Source: Alistipes sp. (GTDB taxonomy: Bacteria > Bacteroidota > Bacteroidia > Bacteroidales > Rikenellaceae). From it: a stretch of DNA of 64,000 nucleotides. This document shows positions 45,093-53,123 of this stretch, piece after piece. Made by a program: the position numbers and the translations under genes. Below the pieces are notes generated by a model. It searched no databases and was not told the DNA's origin. It worked only from the letters and a program-made list of their open reading frames with translations. The stretch is from NCBI GenBank assembly GCA_017532885.1, contig JAFXIS010000057.1, forward strand, positions 1 through 64,000, written 5' to 3'. The number at the start of each line of letters is the position of its first letter. Position 1 is the first letter of the stretch.

Positions 45093-47315
45093 CTATTTTG
45101 CCTTATACCAAGTCTTGGCAACTCCCGCATGCTCCAAGAAGTAGCGCTGCGACTTCAAGAGGTTACGCGCCTGCAAAACCAAAGTCTTCGTTTCGCTCAT
45201 AACCGTAAGGTAGAACATGCTTGCCTTCGTGTTACCCACGCCCTCGTTGATACGCTGCAACTCCGACTTTATGGTATTGGCGATATGCTCAAACAACTCG
45301 TCACGCATGGTAAGTACGGCATCTATCTCCGAAAAATCGTTTTGTGTAAGCATGCGATTCACGCTACCATAAATCTCGGCAACGGCATCGTTGATGTGCA
45401 TCAACTCATCGGTCTGCTCACTCGATAAACCCTTATGATTGTTGTCGATATGGTCGTAAGCAGGGCGGGTAATATGCACCAATGCCTTGGCAATCTCGCT
45501 CAAGTAATCTACAACCTGAACATAGTAGAGCGAAAGCTCCAGGCCCGAATCCTTCAACTTGCGCAGCGTAGGCATAAGGGTATATTTCAACTGACGGCTT
45601 GCCTCGTAGCTCTCGTTGGCCTCACGCACCAACTCCTTCAACGCCTTTCTATCCTCCTTGAATACGGCAACAAGGGTGCGGTCGTAAATCTGAGTCGAAA
45701 TCTTCATCATCTTGCAAACCTGAGCGATAATACCCTCGATAGAGTCCTCCTCAACGGCATCTTTAGGCTTTGCATCCTTCTTGCTCTTGAAGTTGCTCTT
45801 AATAAGCATATAAGCACATGCCACCGTAACAACAACAAAAGCTATCGTGCCTCCCCAAATAAGCAACAAACCGACACCAATCGCGATAAGGAATGCTCCG
45901 ATACCCGTAACAAACCAACCCATAACAACGGTCATAACGCCTGTAATACGATGCACGGCTGACTCGCGGCCCCACGCCTTATCGGCAAGTGACGAACCCA
46001 TAGCCACCATGAAACATACATAGGTTGTAGAGAGGGGTAATTTCAACGATGTACCCACCGAGATAAGCAGTGCTGCAGTTGTAAGGTTCACGACGGCGCG
46101 AATCTTATCGTAAGGAGCGCCATTATGCTCCACATCCTCATACTCGAAGCGCTTACCGACAAAGTCCTTAACTCGCTCCGGGATAACCCTGTCGAGGAAA
46201 TTCGAAATGCCGAGCGAAGCTCGCACGATAGAACGCGAGAAGACATTCGACTCCTGCTCTCCGGCAATCATATCATCTCCCTGACCTGCCAATGAAATTT
46301 CGGTCTGCGACACATTCATCGACTTGGTAGAGGTCCACAGCGTAACAATCATAATAACACCCGAAAGCAACATCCAGATAAATTGTGCCGGAAGGTTATT
46401 GTTAAGACCCTCCATTAAAATCTCCGTTGAGCCGGCAGCCTTAGCTATGTTATATGAATCCAATCCCGCAATAGGAACACCAATAAAGTTCACCAAGTCG
46501 TTACCGGCAAAAGCCAACGCTAAAGCGAAAGTTCCCGACAAAATATTGATACGCAAAATATTGACGCGGAAAAGTTGCAGAAAAGCGAGCAGAATGGTAC
46601 ATACAACCCAGCAAGCAAGCAACGAAATGAGCAAATGCTCGCTAATCCAATTATACATTGCCGTACCCGCCAAAACACCCTTCAACGCCTTGAAAACCGC
46701 GAAATAGGCGATTGCCGTAAATGACATACCACACCACACAGAGCCCATTTTTCGGAACATCTTAAAGTAGCGGAACGAGAACAAGAGGCGCGAGAACCAC
46801 ATGATAATCGTACCGAATACAAAGGCAATGATAACCGATAACAGAATCGCCGAGATAACTCCCATAGCACGCGAGGTGTTGATAAAACCACCGAGTGAGC
46901 CGAGCGAGAGTTCAGGATTGCCCGCAATCTTATATAACGACACCGCAATGGCTGCACCCAAAAGGCTGAATATCAACGCAACGGTCGTAGAGGTAGGCAG
47001 GCCCAACGAGTTGTAGATGTCGAGCAGGATGACATTGGCAAACATCACACTCACATACAAAATCATGATTTCATGGAAGGTGAAGAGCCCCGGATTGAAC
47101 ATACCGCTACGCGCAACCTCCATCATACCGCTCGATGTGAGCACTCCCAGAATGATACCTATGGATGCTACGGCAAGGATGGTGCGCATCTTTGCAACCT
47201 TTGAGCCAATTGCCGCATTAAGAAAGTTTACGGCGTCGTTTGTCACGCCGACATAAAGCCCCGACACAGCAAGAATTGCCAATACCGCGAGCATTATAGT
47301 GTATAATTCACTCAT
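45093..47315 (-). CDS. PiT family inorganic phosphate transporter with PhoU-like C-terminal domain
   Basis: Low-affinity phosphate symporter of 740 residues from ATG at 47313-47315; a longer frame adds 27 residues but crosses -7 boxes. Two homologous PHO4 halves are visible, each with the family signature (GVTNDAVNFLNAAIGSK near residue 24 and a second block around GSSLADKAWGRESAVHRITG). The last ~220 residues are cytoplasmic, highly charged and helical, resembling PhoU/DUF47 regulators. Such fusions are known in Bacteroidetes. It sits alone between a terminator and the repeat at 47466. Confidence 0.9.
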   Translation of the reverse strand: MSELYTIMLAVLAILAVSGLYVGVTNDAVNFLNAAIGSKVAKMRTILAVASIGIILGVLTSSGMMEVARSGMFNPGLFTFHEIMILYVSVMFANVILLDIYNSLGLPTSTTVALIFSLLGAAIAVSLYKIAGNPELSLGSLGGFINTSRAMGVISAILLSVIIAFVFGTIIMWFSRLLFSFRYFKMFRKMGSVWCGMSFTAIAYFAVFKALKGVLAGTAMYNWISEHLLISLLACWVVCTILLAFLQLFRVNILRINILSGTFALALAFAGNDLVNFIGVPIAGLDSYNIAKAAGSTEILMEGLNNNLPAQFIWMLLSGVIMIVTLWTSTKSMNVSQTEISLAGQGDDMIAGEQESNVFSRSIVRASLGISNFLDRVIPERVKDFVGKRFEYEDVEHNGAPYDKIRAVVNLTTAALLISVGTSLKLPLSTTYVCFMVAMGSSLADKAWGRESAVHRITGVMTVVMGWFVTGIGAFLIAIGVGLLLIWGGTIAFVVVTVACAYMLIKSNFKSKKDAKPKDAVEEDSIEGIIAQVCKMMKISTQIYDRTLVAVFKEDRKALKELVREANESYEASRQLKYTLMPTLRKLKDSGLELSLYYVQVVDYLSEIAKALVHITRPAYDHIDNNHKGLSSEQTDELMHINDAVAEIYGSVNRMLTQNDFSEIDAVLTMRDELFEHIANTIKSELQRINEGVGNTKASMFYLTVMSETKTLVLQARNLLKSQRYFLEHAGVAKTWYKAK

Positions 47316-47333
47316 AAAAGATTGTTTCCGCCC

Positions 47334-47365
47334 CAAAAATAAGGGCATATTTCGTCTCAAAAATA
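47334..47365 (-). promoter_or_regulatory. Two candidate -7 boxes of the PiT gene
   Basis: TATTTTTG occurs on the minus strand at 47334-47341 and again at 47358-47365. Neither has a TTTG at 19-21 nt. Which one is used cannot be decided. Confidence 0.4.
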
Positions 47366-47465
47366 ATACATATGAGAGATATGAAACAACAGACAAGCAA
47401 ATCCTTAACGAAAAATTAACATTCAGCTGAGGAGAAAAAGCCGACCTTATGTCATAAGAGAGATT

Positions 47466-47570
47466 AGTGAGGTTAATGAGTTTAAGGGGTTTATTGATGC
47501 ATCTGAGCTTTTTGCATCTTCGTTAAACACCCTAAACACTTTACACTTTACTCTTTTATCTTTGCACTCA
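47466..47570. repeat. Hairpin-type repeat after the cyclophilin gene
   Basis: GAGTTTAAGGGG text (47478 on) is mirrored by GTTAAACACCCTAAACAC (47522 on), with GATGCA and TGCATC at the tip. The right arm matches the inverse of text at 50545-50566 almost exactly (TTCGTTAAAC, CCCTAAAC). It then runs into CTCTTTTATCTTTGCACTC, which holds the last codons and stop of the cyclophilin gene. No gene lies in the 232-bp gap. Confidence 0.7.
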
Positions 47571-48216
47571 AAATGCGGACATCCTCCGTAGGACGATTAT
47601 TTTCATCCGTAGTAACTTTTTGAATGGCATCGACAACCTCCAAGCCTTGTGTAACATGACCAAAAACGGTATATGCACCATCGAGGTGAGGCGTACCGCC
47701 CTCGGTTTTATACACTTCGCGAATTTCGGGCGTAAAAACAACGCGATTTTCAATGCGTTGCTGCATCTGGTCGAGCTGTTCGTCGGTAAAGACCTTACCC
47801 CACACGATATAGAATTGCGAGCCTGCCGAAGCCTTTTCGGGATTCACCATATCGCCCTCGCGAGCCGCAGCCAAAGCACCTCGGCGATGGAAAAGTTCGG
47901 GATAGCGGAACTCCGCAGGTATGGTATATCCGGGGCCTCCCTCGCCCAAGAATGCACCCGCCTCGGCATGGCGCGAATCGGGGTCTCCGCCCTGAATCAT
48001 AAAGTTTTCGATAACGCGATGAAACAGCAACCCATCGAAGTAGCCCTCCTTAACCAACTTTACAAAATTGTCGCGATGCTGAGGTGTAGCGTCACTCAAT
48101 TCAAGGTGTATCTCTCCCATCGAAGTAGTCATAATAACCTGTACCGGAGATTTCGGAGCATCACAAGCCGACAATAGCAGCGCCGCCAAAAAAAGTGAAA
48201 AAAGGGTCTGTTTCAT
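47548..48216 (-). CDS. Cyclophilin-type peptidyl-prolyl isomerase lipoprotein
   Basis: Proline isomerase that helps fold exported proteins. The product has 222 residues with a lipoprotein signal (lipobox LLSAC, Cys18), so it is membrane-anchored outside the cytoplasm. Cyclophilin features are LELSDATPQHRDNFVKLVKEGYFDG, LFHRVIENFMIQGGDP (active-site FHR and FMIQGGD), ASAGSQFYI and GAYTVFGHVTQG. There is an insertion around VFTDEQLDQMQQRIENRV. The final residues SAKIKE are encoded by a stretch that matches the dispersed GAGCAAAGATAAAAGAG repeat. Confidence 0.95.
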   Translation of the reverse strand: MKQTLFSLFLAALLLSACDAPKSPVQVIMTTSMGEIHLELSDATPQHRDNFVKLVKEGYFDGLLFHRVIENFMIQGGDPDSRHAEAGAFLGEGGPGYTIPAEFRYPELFHRRGALAAAREGDMVNPEKASAGSQFYIVWGKVFTDEQLDQMQQRIENRVVFTPEIREVYKTEGGTPHLDGAYTVFGHVTQGLEVVDAIQKVTTDENNRPTEDVRILSAKIKE

Positions 48217-48251
48217 ATAGTTCTCAATTTTTGAAAGTAACTCATTCGATA

Positions 48252-48300
48252 CAAATATAGTGGATATTTATGAAATTTTCATGAAAAATATATATCTTTA
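48252..48300. promoter_or_regulatory. Divergent -7 boxes for cyclophilin and S46 peptidase
   Basis: Minus strand TATATTTG at 48252-48259 serves the cyclophilin gene. Plus strand TATCTTTA at 48293-48300 (last base off consensus) is placed for the S46 peptidase, 39 bp before its ATG. The -33 halves are weak. Confidence 0.5.
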
Positions 48301-48339
48301 CCCGATGAAAAAGGCATATAAACTTAAAAAGATATTTTT

Positions 48340-50430
48340 ATGAAGAAATTTTTATTTACACTTGCTGCCGCAATGATGGCGTTCACTGCTACGGCAGATG
48401 AGGGTATGTGGCTCTTGCCATACCTCCAGAAGATGAATATCAAGGATATGAAGTCGAAGGGCTGCCGCCTCTCGGCCGAGGATATCTACTCGATTAACCA
48501 ATCGTCGTTGAAGGATGCTATCGTCATCTTTGGTGGCGGTTGCACCGGTGAGATTGTATCGGATAAGGGTCTGTTGTTCACCAACCACCACTGCGGTTAT
48601 AGCTCTATTCAGCAGCTCTCATCAGTTGAGCATGACTATTTGAAGTATGGTTTCTGGGCTTCGTCTTATGACGAGGAGCTTCCCGTTCCGGGCCTGGCAG
48701 TGCGTTTCGTACGCTCGATTGAGGATGTTACAGCGCAGATTTTGGGTAATGTACCCTCAATCGCCGCGGGTAAGGAGCGCGAGGAGATGGTTGCTGCAAA
48801 TGTGAAGGGTTTGAGCGAGGAGCTGAAGAAGGCAAACGAGGGTTTGGCTGTTCAGGTTGTACCTTTCTTTGGTGGAAATCAGTACTTTGCATTCACATAT
48901 GAGGTCTTTACCGATGTGCGCTTGGTGGGTACTCCTCCATCATCAATCGGTAAGTTTGGTGGCGACACCGACAACTGGATGTGGCCTCGTCACACAGGCG
49001 ACTTCTCAATCTTCCGCGTATATGCCGACAAGGATAACAAGCCTGCGGCTTACTCAAAAGAGAATGTTCCCTACAAGGCTCCGCGCCACTTGGAAATCTC
49101 TCTTAACGGTGTCGAGGAGGGTGACTTCGCGATGATTATGGGCTTCCCCGGCTCTACAACCCGTTATATGACCTCTTACGAGATTGACCATATGTTGCAG
49201 GTGGATAACCCACAGCGTATCTATATCCGTGGCGAGCGTCAGGAGATTCTTTGGGCCGCAATGGAGGCAAGCGACGAGATTCGCATTAAGTATGCTTCGA
49301 AGTATGCTTCATCGTCAAACTACTGGAAGAATTCAATCGGTATGTCACGCGGCATCGAGAAGCTCGGAGTGAAGGCGCGCAAGCAGGCCGAAGAGGCTGC
49401 CTTCCAGAAGTGGGCTGACGAGAACACATTGCCCGAGGAGGGCTTCCAGACCGCCCTGCCACAGATGAAGGAGGTAATGGAGAAGATAGCTCCGCACGCT
49501 GCCGCACGCCAATATTTGAGTGAGGCATTCTTGCGCGGCGTAGAGATTGTTATGGCATCTCGCCTGCCCGAGGCTCGCTTGGCCGATTTCTACGAGGACT
49601 ACGATGCCGAGTTGGACCGCAAGGTTGCAAAGCGTATGTTCCAGATTGTTCGCGAGAATATGAAGGCCGAGGATTTGCCATCGGTTTACACCGAGGTTAT
49701 CGACCCATTGTATGGCGGCAACTCTGACGACTATGTAGATTGGTTGTACGACAACTCTATGCTCACATCACTGGAGAAGGCGCAGCAGATTGGCGAGAAT
49801 CGCAAGGATGACCCCGCAGCTCGTCTGCTTAGTTCGGTAATGGAGGTTTACATGCGCCACAACAAGGCTTATGCCGAGCTTAATCCATTGTATGCCGATG
49901 CACACCGCCTCTATGTAGCAGGTTTGATGCGCATGCAGCCCGAGAAGGCTTGGTATTCGGATGCGAACTTTACCATTCGTCTTACTTATGGTAATGTGTT
50001 GCCCTACTCGCCCGCTGATGCTATCACTTACAACTACTATACAACGCTTGACGGCGTTATCGCCAAGGAGGATACATCGAATCCGTTGGAGTTCACCGTC
50101 GAGGAGAAGTTGAAGGAGCTCTACCAGAAGAAGGATTACGGTCGCTACGCGATGAAGAACGGCAAGTTGCCCGTAGGTTTCCTCTGCAACCTCGATATTA
50201 CAGGTGGTAACTCAGGCTCTCCCGTTCTGGATGAGAAAGGTCGCTTGATTGGCTTGGCATTTGACGGTAACTGGGAGGCTATGTCGGGTGATGTAGCATT
50301 TGAGCCCGAGTTGCAGCGCTGCATCGCAGTCGATATCCGCTATGTATTGTTCGTTGTGGATAAGTTCGCCGACTGCCAGCATATTATGAACGAGCTCACC
50401 ATCGTTCAGGGTAAGAAGAGTAAGAAGTAA
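48340..50430 (+). CDS. S46 family dipeptidyl-peptidase (DPP7-like)
   Basis: Exported serine exopeptidase that removes dipeptides from oligopeptides in the periplasm; asaccharolytic Bacteroidetes use such enzymes for nutrition. The product has 696 residues with a signal peptide (MKKFLFTLAAAMMAFTATA). The catalytic His is in FTNHHCGY (H83/H84), the Asp region in GGDTDNWMWPRHTGDFS, and Ser625 in TGGNSGSPVL. Gly643 in LAFDGNWEA occupies the place where DPP11 has Arg; the glycine fits DPP7, which prefers hydrophobic P1 residues. It is a single-gene unit with a terminator. Confidence 0.94.
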   Translation: MKKFLFTLAAAMMAFTATADEGMWLLPYLQKMNIKDMKSKGCRLSAEDIYSINQSSLKDAIVIFGGGCTGEIVSDKGLLFTNHHCGYSSIQQLSSVEHDYLKYGFWASSYDEELPVPGLAVRFVRSIEDVTAQILGNVPSIAAGKEREEMVAANVKGLSEELKKANEGLAVQVVPFFGGNQYFAFTYEVFTDVRLVGTPPSSIGKFGGDTDNWMWPRHTGDFSIFRVYADKDNKPAAYSKENVPYKAPRHLEISLNGVEEGDFAMIMGFPGSTTRYMTSYEIDHMLQVDNPQRIYIRGERQEILWAAMEASDEIRIKYASKYASSSNYWKNSIGMSRGIEKLGVKARKQAEEAAFQKWADENTLPEEGFQTALPQMKEVMEKIAPHAAARQYLSEAFLRGVEIVMASRLPEARLADFYEDYDAELDRKVAKRMFQIVRENMKAEDLPSVYTEVIDPLYGGNSDDYVDWLYDNSMLTSLEKAQQIGENRKDDPAARLLSSVMEVYMRHNKAYAELNPLYADAHRLYVAGLMRMQPEKAWYSDANFTIRLTYGNVLPYSPADAITYNYYTTLDGVIAKEDTSNPLEFTVEEKLKELYQKKDYGRYAMKNGKLPVGFLCNLDITGGNSGSPVLDEKGRLIGLAFDGNWEAMSGDVAFEPELQRCIAVDIRYVLFVVDKFADCQHIMNELTIVQGKKSKK

Positions 50431-50454
50431 TCTTCTATTCGTTAAATCTCGAAA

Positions 50455-50496
50455 AGAGGTTGCTTCCCTGGATAGATAAGGAAGTAACCTCTTTTT
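50455..50496 (+). terminator. Terminator after the S46 peptidase gene
   Basis: AGAGGTTGCTTCC (50455-50467) pairs with GGAAGTAACCTCT (50480-50492), followed by TTTTTG. Confidence 0.9.
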
Positions 50497-50527
50497 GCAA
50501 GAGCAAAAGAGCAAAGATAAAAGAGAA

Positions 50528-50820
50528 GGGAATTTAGAGAGTTTAGGGAGTTTAACGAAGATGCAAGAAATAACGGAATTGTTTAGTTTAGTGCTGTTGA
50601 ATGTCATTCTGAGCATTTGTTTTTAGACTCTCGCGGTCGCTTGCGCTCCCTCAGAGTGACGAAAAACAAATGCGTGAGAATCTTAATATCTGTTGAGGTA
50701 CAACACTAAACTCCTTAACTTCCCTCATAATTTTGAACCGACGCACGAAGCAAGCGCAGAGGGCAAATTTATTTGCACTATGCCTTGCAAGAAGGAGGAA
50801 ACGAGGGTTCACCCCTCGTA
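50528..50820. repeat. Composite intergenic element, copy 1 (before xseA), with nested palindrome
   Basis: The left arm is at 50528-50556 and the right arm at 50705-50725; they match each other inverted and match the arms of copy 2. After the right arm comes a shared block: TAATTTTGAACCGACGC, GCAGAGGG, then TTGCAC and TATGCC. The end is the hairpin ACGAGGG/CCCTCGT at 50801-50819. Between the arms lies an 81-nt palindrome (50603-50683) that copy 2 lacks. With the 50455 terminator this accounts for the 405-bp gap; no gene is present. Confidence 0.7.
50603..50683. repeat. REP-like palindrome of the GTCATTCTGAG type
   Basis: ATTCT...GCATTTGTTTTT at 50606-50624 pairs with GAAAAACAAATGC...AGAAT ending at 50681; the core stem is twelve perfect pairs. 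Inside, ACTCT pairs with AGAGT. The ends (GTCATTCTGAG and GAGAATCT) resemble the ends of the palindromes around the GIY-YIG gene (GTCATTGCGAG and GCAATCT). Confidence 0.75.
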
Positions 50821-50835
50821 ATTTTGAATAAGAAA

Positions 50836-52116
50836 ATGACCACGCCTTCACATATCACACTTTTGGAGTTGCAGCGACGCATCAAGAGCGCTGTGGAGGG
50901 GTCATTGCCCCTGCCTCTGTGGGTTGTAGCAGAGATTTCCGACATGAAGGTCAATCAGTCGGGACACTGCTATATGGAACTGGTCGAAAAGTCCTCCGAG
51001 AGCCACAATACAAGCACCCAGCCGGTGGCGCAAGCAAGAGCCGTTATCTGGCGAGGGCAGTGGTCAATGCTCTCGGCTTATTTCCGCAAGGCGACGGGTA
51101 GCCCGCTCTCGGCAGGCATGAAGATTTTGGCGAAGGTGATAGTGTCGTACCATGAGCTATATGGTCTGTCATTGCAGATTACAGACCTTGATGCCTCCTA
51201 CACTTTGGGCGAGGCCGAAAGGCAGAAACAACTCACCATAGAGCAGCTAAAAGCCGACGGTGTGTGGGATATGAACCGCGAAGCCGAAATGCCACTCTTG
51301 GTGCAACGCATTGCCGTTGTGTCGAGTGCTACGGCTGCGGGATATCGCGATTTCTGCACACAACTCAGCGAGGGCGGTTATGCCTTTCGCATAGAGCTGT
51401 TCGAGGCTATAATGCAGGGTGCAGCGGCGGAAGATTCGATTTGCGAGCAGTTGGAGGCTATTGCCACGCGGGCCGAAGAGTTTGATGCTGTGGTCGTGAT
51501 TCGCGGCGGAGGCTCGGTGAGTGATTTAAGTTGCTTTAACTCCTATCGCCTATGCTCCTATGTGGCACAATTTCCGCTACCCATACTTACGGGTATAGGT
51601 CACGATAAAGATGTGTCGGTTGCCGATATGGTGGCACATACACCCCTAAAAACCCCTACGGCAGTAGCCGGATGGCTCATCGAGCGCATGAAGTCGATAG
51701 ATGAAAGATTGGGAGAATATGCCTATCGTCTGACCGATTTTGTGGGGGTCTTTTTGGCACAATCGCGCCTAAAGTTGGTGGAACAGCGCGAAAAGCTGCA
51801 TCGCCTCACTCAAAATATACTTTCAAATCGAGGTGCGGCGTTAAATATAAAGCGCGAGCAGTTGCAATCGCTCATAAGGCTGCAGTTAGAGCGCGAGAGG
51901 TTGAAATTAGCCTCATTCCACGAATTGATACACTCGCAGCAGAGCGGCAGGATTTTGGGATTGGGATTTGCCATTGTACGACGAGATGGTTGCGCCCTAA
52001 AGTCGGCAAAGCAGATGACGCAGGGCGATAAAGTCCACATACAAATGCAGGATGGCGAGGTGGTGGCCCGCATTGAGGAGGTAATAACAGAGAACGGAAA
52101 ATATGAAAACAAGTAA
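50836..52116 (+). CDS. xseA: Exodeoxyribonuclease VII large subunit
   Basis: Catalytic subunit of the nuclease that degrades single-stranded DNA. ATG at 50836 gives 426 residues; an upstream in-frame ATG would begin inside the repeat element. The N-terminal OB fold shows LPLWVVAEISDMKVNQSGHCYMEL and KILAKVIVSYHELYGLSLQI. The catalytic domain shows RIAVVSSATAAGYRDF, VVIRGGGSVSDLSCFNSY and ITGIGHDKDVSVADMVAHTPLKTPTA in shortened form. A helical segment follows. It overlaps xseB by 14 bp. Confidence 0.96.
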   Translation: MTTPSHITLLELQRRIKSAVEGSLPLPLWVVAEISDMKVNQSGHCYMELVEKSSESHNTSTQPVAQARAVIWRGQWSMLSAYFRKATGSPLSAGMKILAKVIVSYHELYGLSLQITDLDASYTLGEAERQKQLTIEQLKADGVWDMNREAEMPLLVQRIAVVSSATAAGYRDFCTQLSEGGYAFRIELFEAIMQGAAAEDSICEQLEAIATRAEEFDAVVVIRGGGSVSDLSCFNSYRLCSYVAQFPLPILTGIGHDKDVSVADMVAHTPLKTPTAVAGWLIERMKSIDERLGEYAYRLTDFVGVFLAQSRLKLVEQREKLHRLTQNILSNRGAALNIKREQLQSLIRLQLERERLKLASFHELIHSQQSGRILGLGFAIVRRDGCALKSAKQMTQGDKVHIQMQDGEVVARIEEVITENGKYENK

Positions 52117-52306
52117 AACGGAGTTGAGCTATGCGGATGCCATAGCCGAGATTGAGCAGATATTATCGCAACTGCATGCCGAGAAAATTTCGGTGGATGA
52201 GCTGGAGCAGAAAGTGAAGCGCGCAACGGAGCTGATAGAGCATTGTCGCGCAAAACTAAGCAGCGTAGAGAGCGGCGTGAGTGCCCTGCTCAATGTTGAA
52301 GAGTAA
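52103..52306 (+). CDS. xseB: Exodeoxyribonuclease VII small subunit
   Basis: Small partner of XseA needed for exonuclease VII assembly. The product has 67 residues, the normal size, with the family pattern SYADAIAEIEQILSQL near the start and ISVDELEQKVKRATELIEHCRAKL in the middle, both helical. The 14-bp overlap with xseA fits translational coupling. The next gene starts 29 bp later. Confidence 0.95.
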   Translation: MKTSKTELSYADAIAEIEQILSQLHAEKISVDELEQKVKRATELIEHCRAKLSSVESGVSALLNVEE

Positions 52307-52335
52307 ATGGGAATGATATTGAAGCTTGCAACAAA

Positions 52336-53121
52336 GTGAAAAAACTGATAAAATATCTGTTGAAACTCTTTCCTCGCACCATGCTACAACGCATGGCAGG
52401 ATGGGGAGTGCCATTGTTAGGGTTGTTATACATTGGTCGCGGCAAGGAGTGTCCGCTATGTGGCTGTCGCAGGCGCAAATTCCTGCCCTACGGCTATGTC
52501 GTGCAGCGCGAAAATGCACTCTGTCCGCGATGTTTGGCACTGGAGAGGCATCGCCTGCTGTGGTTATGGCTGGAGCGAAAGAGCGATTTACTGCAAACCA
52601 CTCCCCAACTTCTGCATATAGCACCCGAGGTGGCGTTGATGCGTAAATTTAAGCAGTTATATGCTTCGCAGCCCTCACGCTATATAACGGCAGATTTGGA
52701 GAGTCCCTTAGCTGATATGCACTTCGATATTCAGGATATACCGCTGAGCGAAGGGTCGCAAGAGGTGGTGATTTGCAACCATATTCTGGAGCATGTCGAG
52801 GATGACGGGAAGGCGTTGCGCGAGATTTTTCGCATACTGCGCCCCGGAGGTTGGGGTGTGATTCTCTCGCCCGTAGATTTGGAGCGCGAAAAGAGCTTCG
52901 AGGATGACTCGATAACCGACCCCGACGAGCGCACGCGCATATTCGGGCAGTATGACCACCGCCGCATCTACGGTCGCGACTATGTCGAGCGATTGGCCGC
53001 AGCAGGATTCGAGGTCGAGGATTGTGATTTTAAGAGAGAGTTTTCGGTGCAGGAGCAAGAGCTTTTTGCCCTCCCCGAGGACCATATATATATTGTTAGA
53101 AAACCTTTAACAGCATTATAA
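52336..53121 (+). CDS. SAM-dependent methyltransferase with N-terminal zinc ribbon
   Basis: A product of 261 residues from a GTG start at 52336; no ATG gives a full domain. The basic N-terminus (KKLIKYLLKLFPR) and a hydrophobic patch precede a probable zinc ribbon CPLCGC...CPRC (~39-66). The class I fold follows: LLHIAPEVAL, ITADLESPLADMHFDIQDIPL, and the motif VVICNHILEHVEDDGKALREI, then LRPGGWGVIL. C-terminal YGRDYVERLAAAGFEVEDC is typical. The substrate is unknown. It sits between xseB and rel, probably on the xseA transcript. Confidence 0.85.
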   Translation: MKKLIKYLLKLFPRTMLQRMAGWGVPLLGLLYIGRGKECPLCGCRRRKFLPYGYVVQRENALCPRCLALERHRLLWLWLERKSDLLQTTPQLLHIAPEVALMRKFKQLYASQPSRYITADLESPLADMHFDIQDIPLSEGSQEVVICNHILEHVEDDGKALREIFRILRPGGWGVILSPVDLEREKSFEDDSITDPDERTRIFGQYDHRRIYGRDYVERLAAAGFEVEDCDFKREFSVQEQELFALPEDHIYIVRKPLTAL

Positions 53122-53123
53122 TT

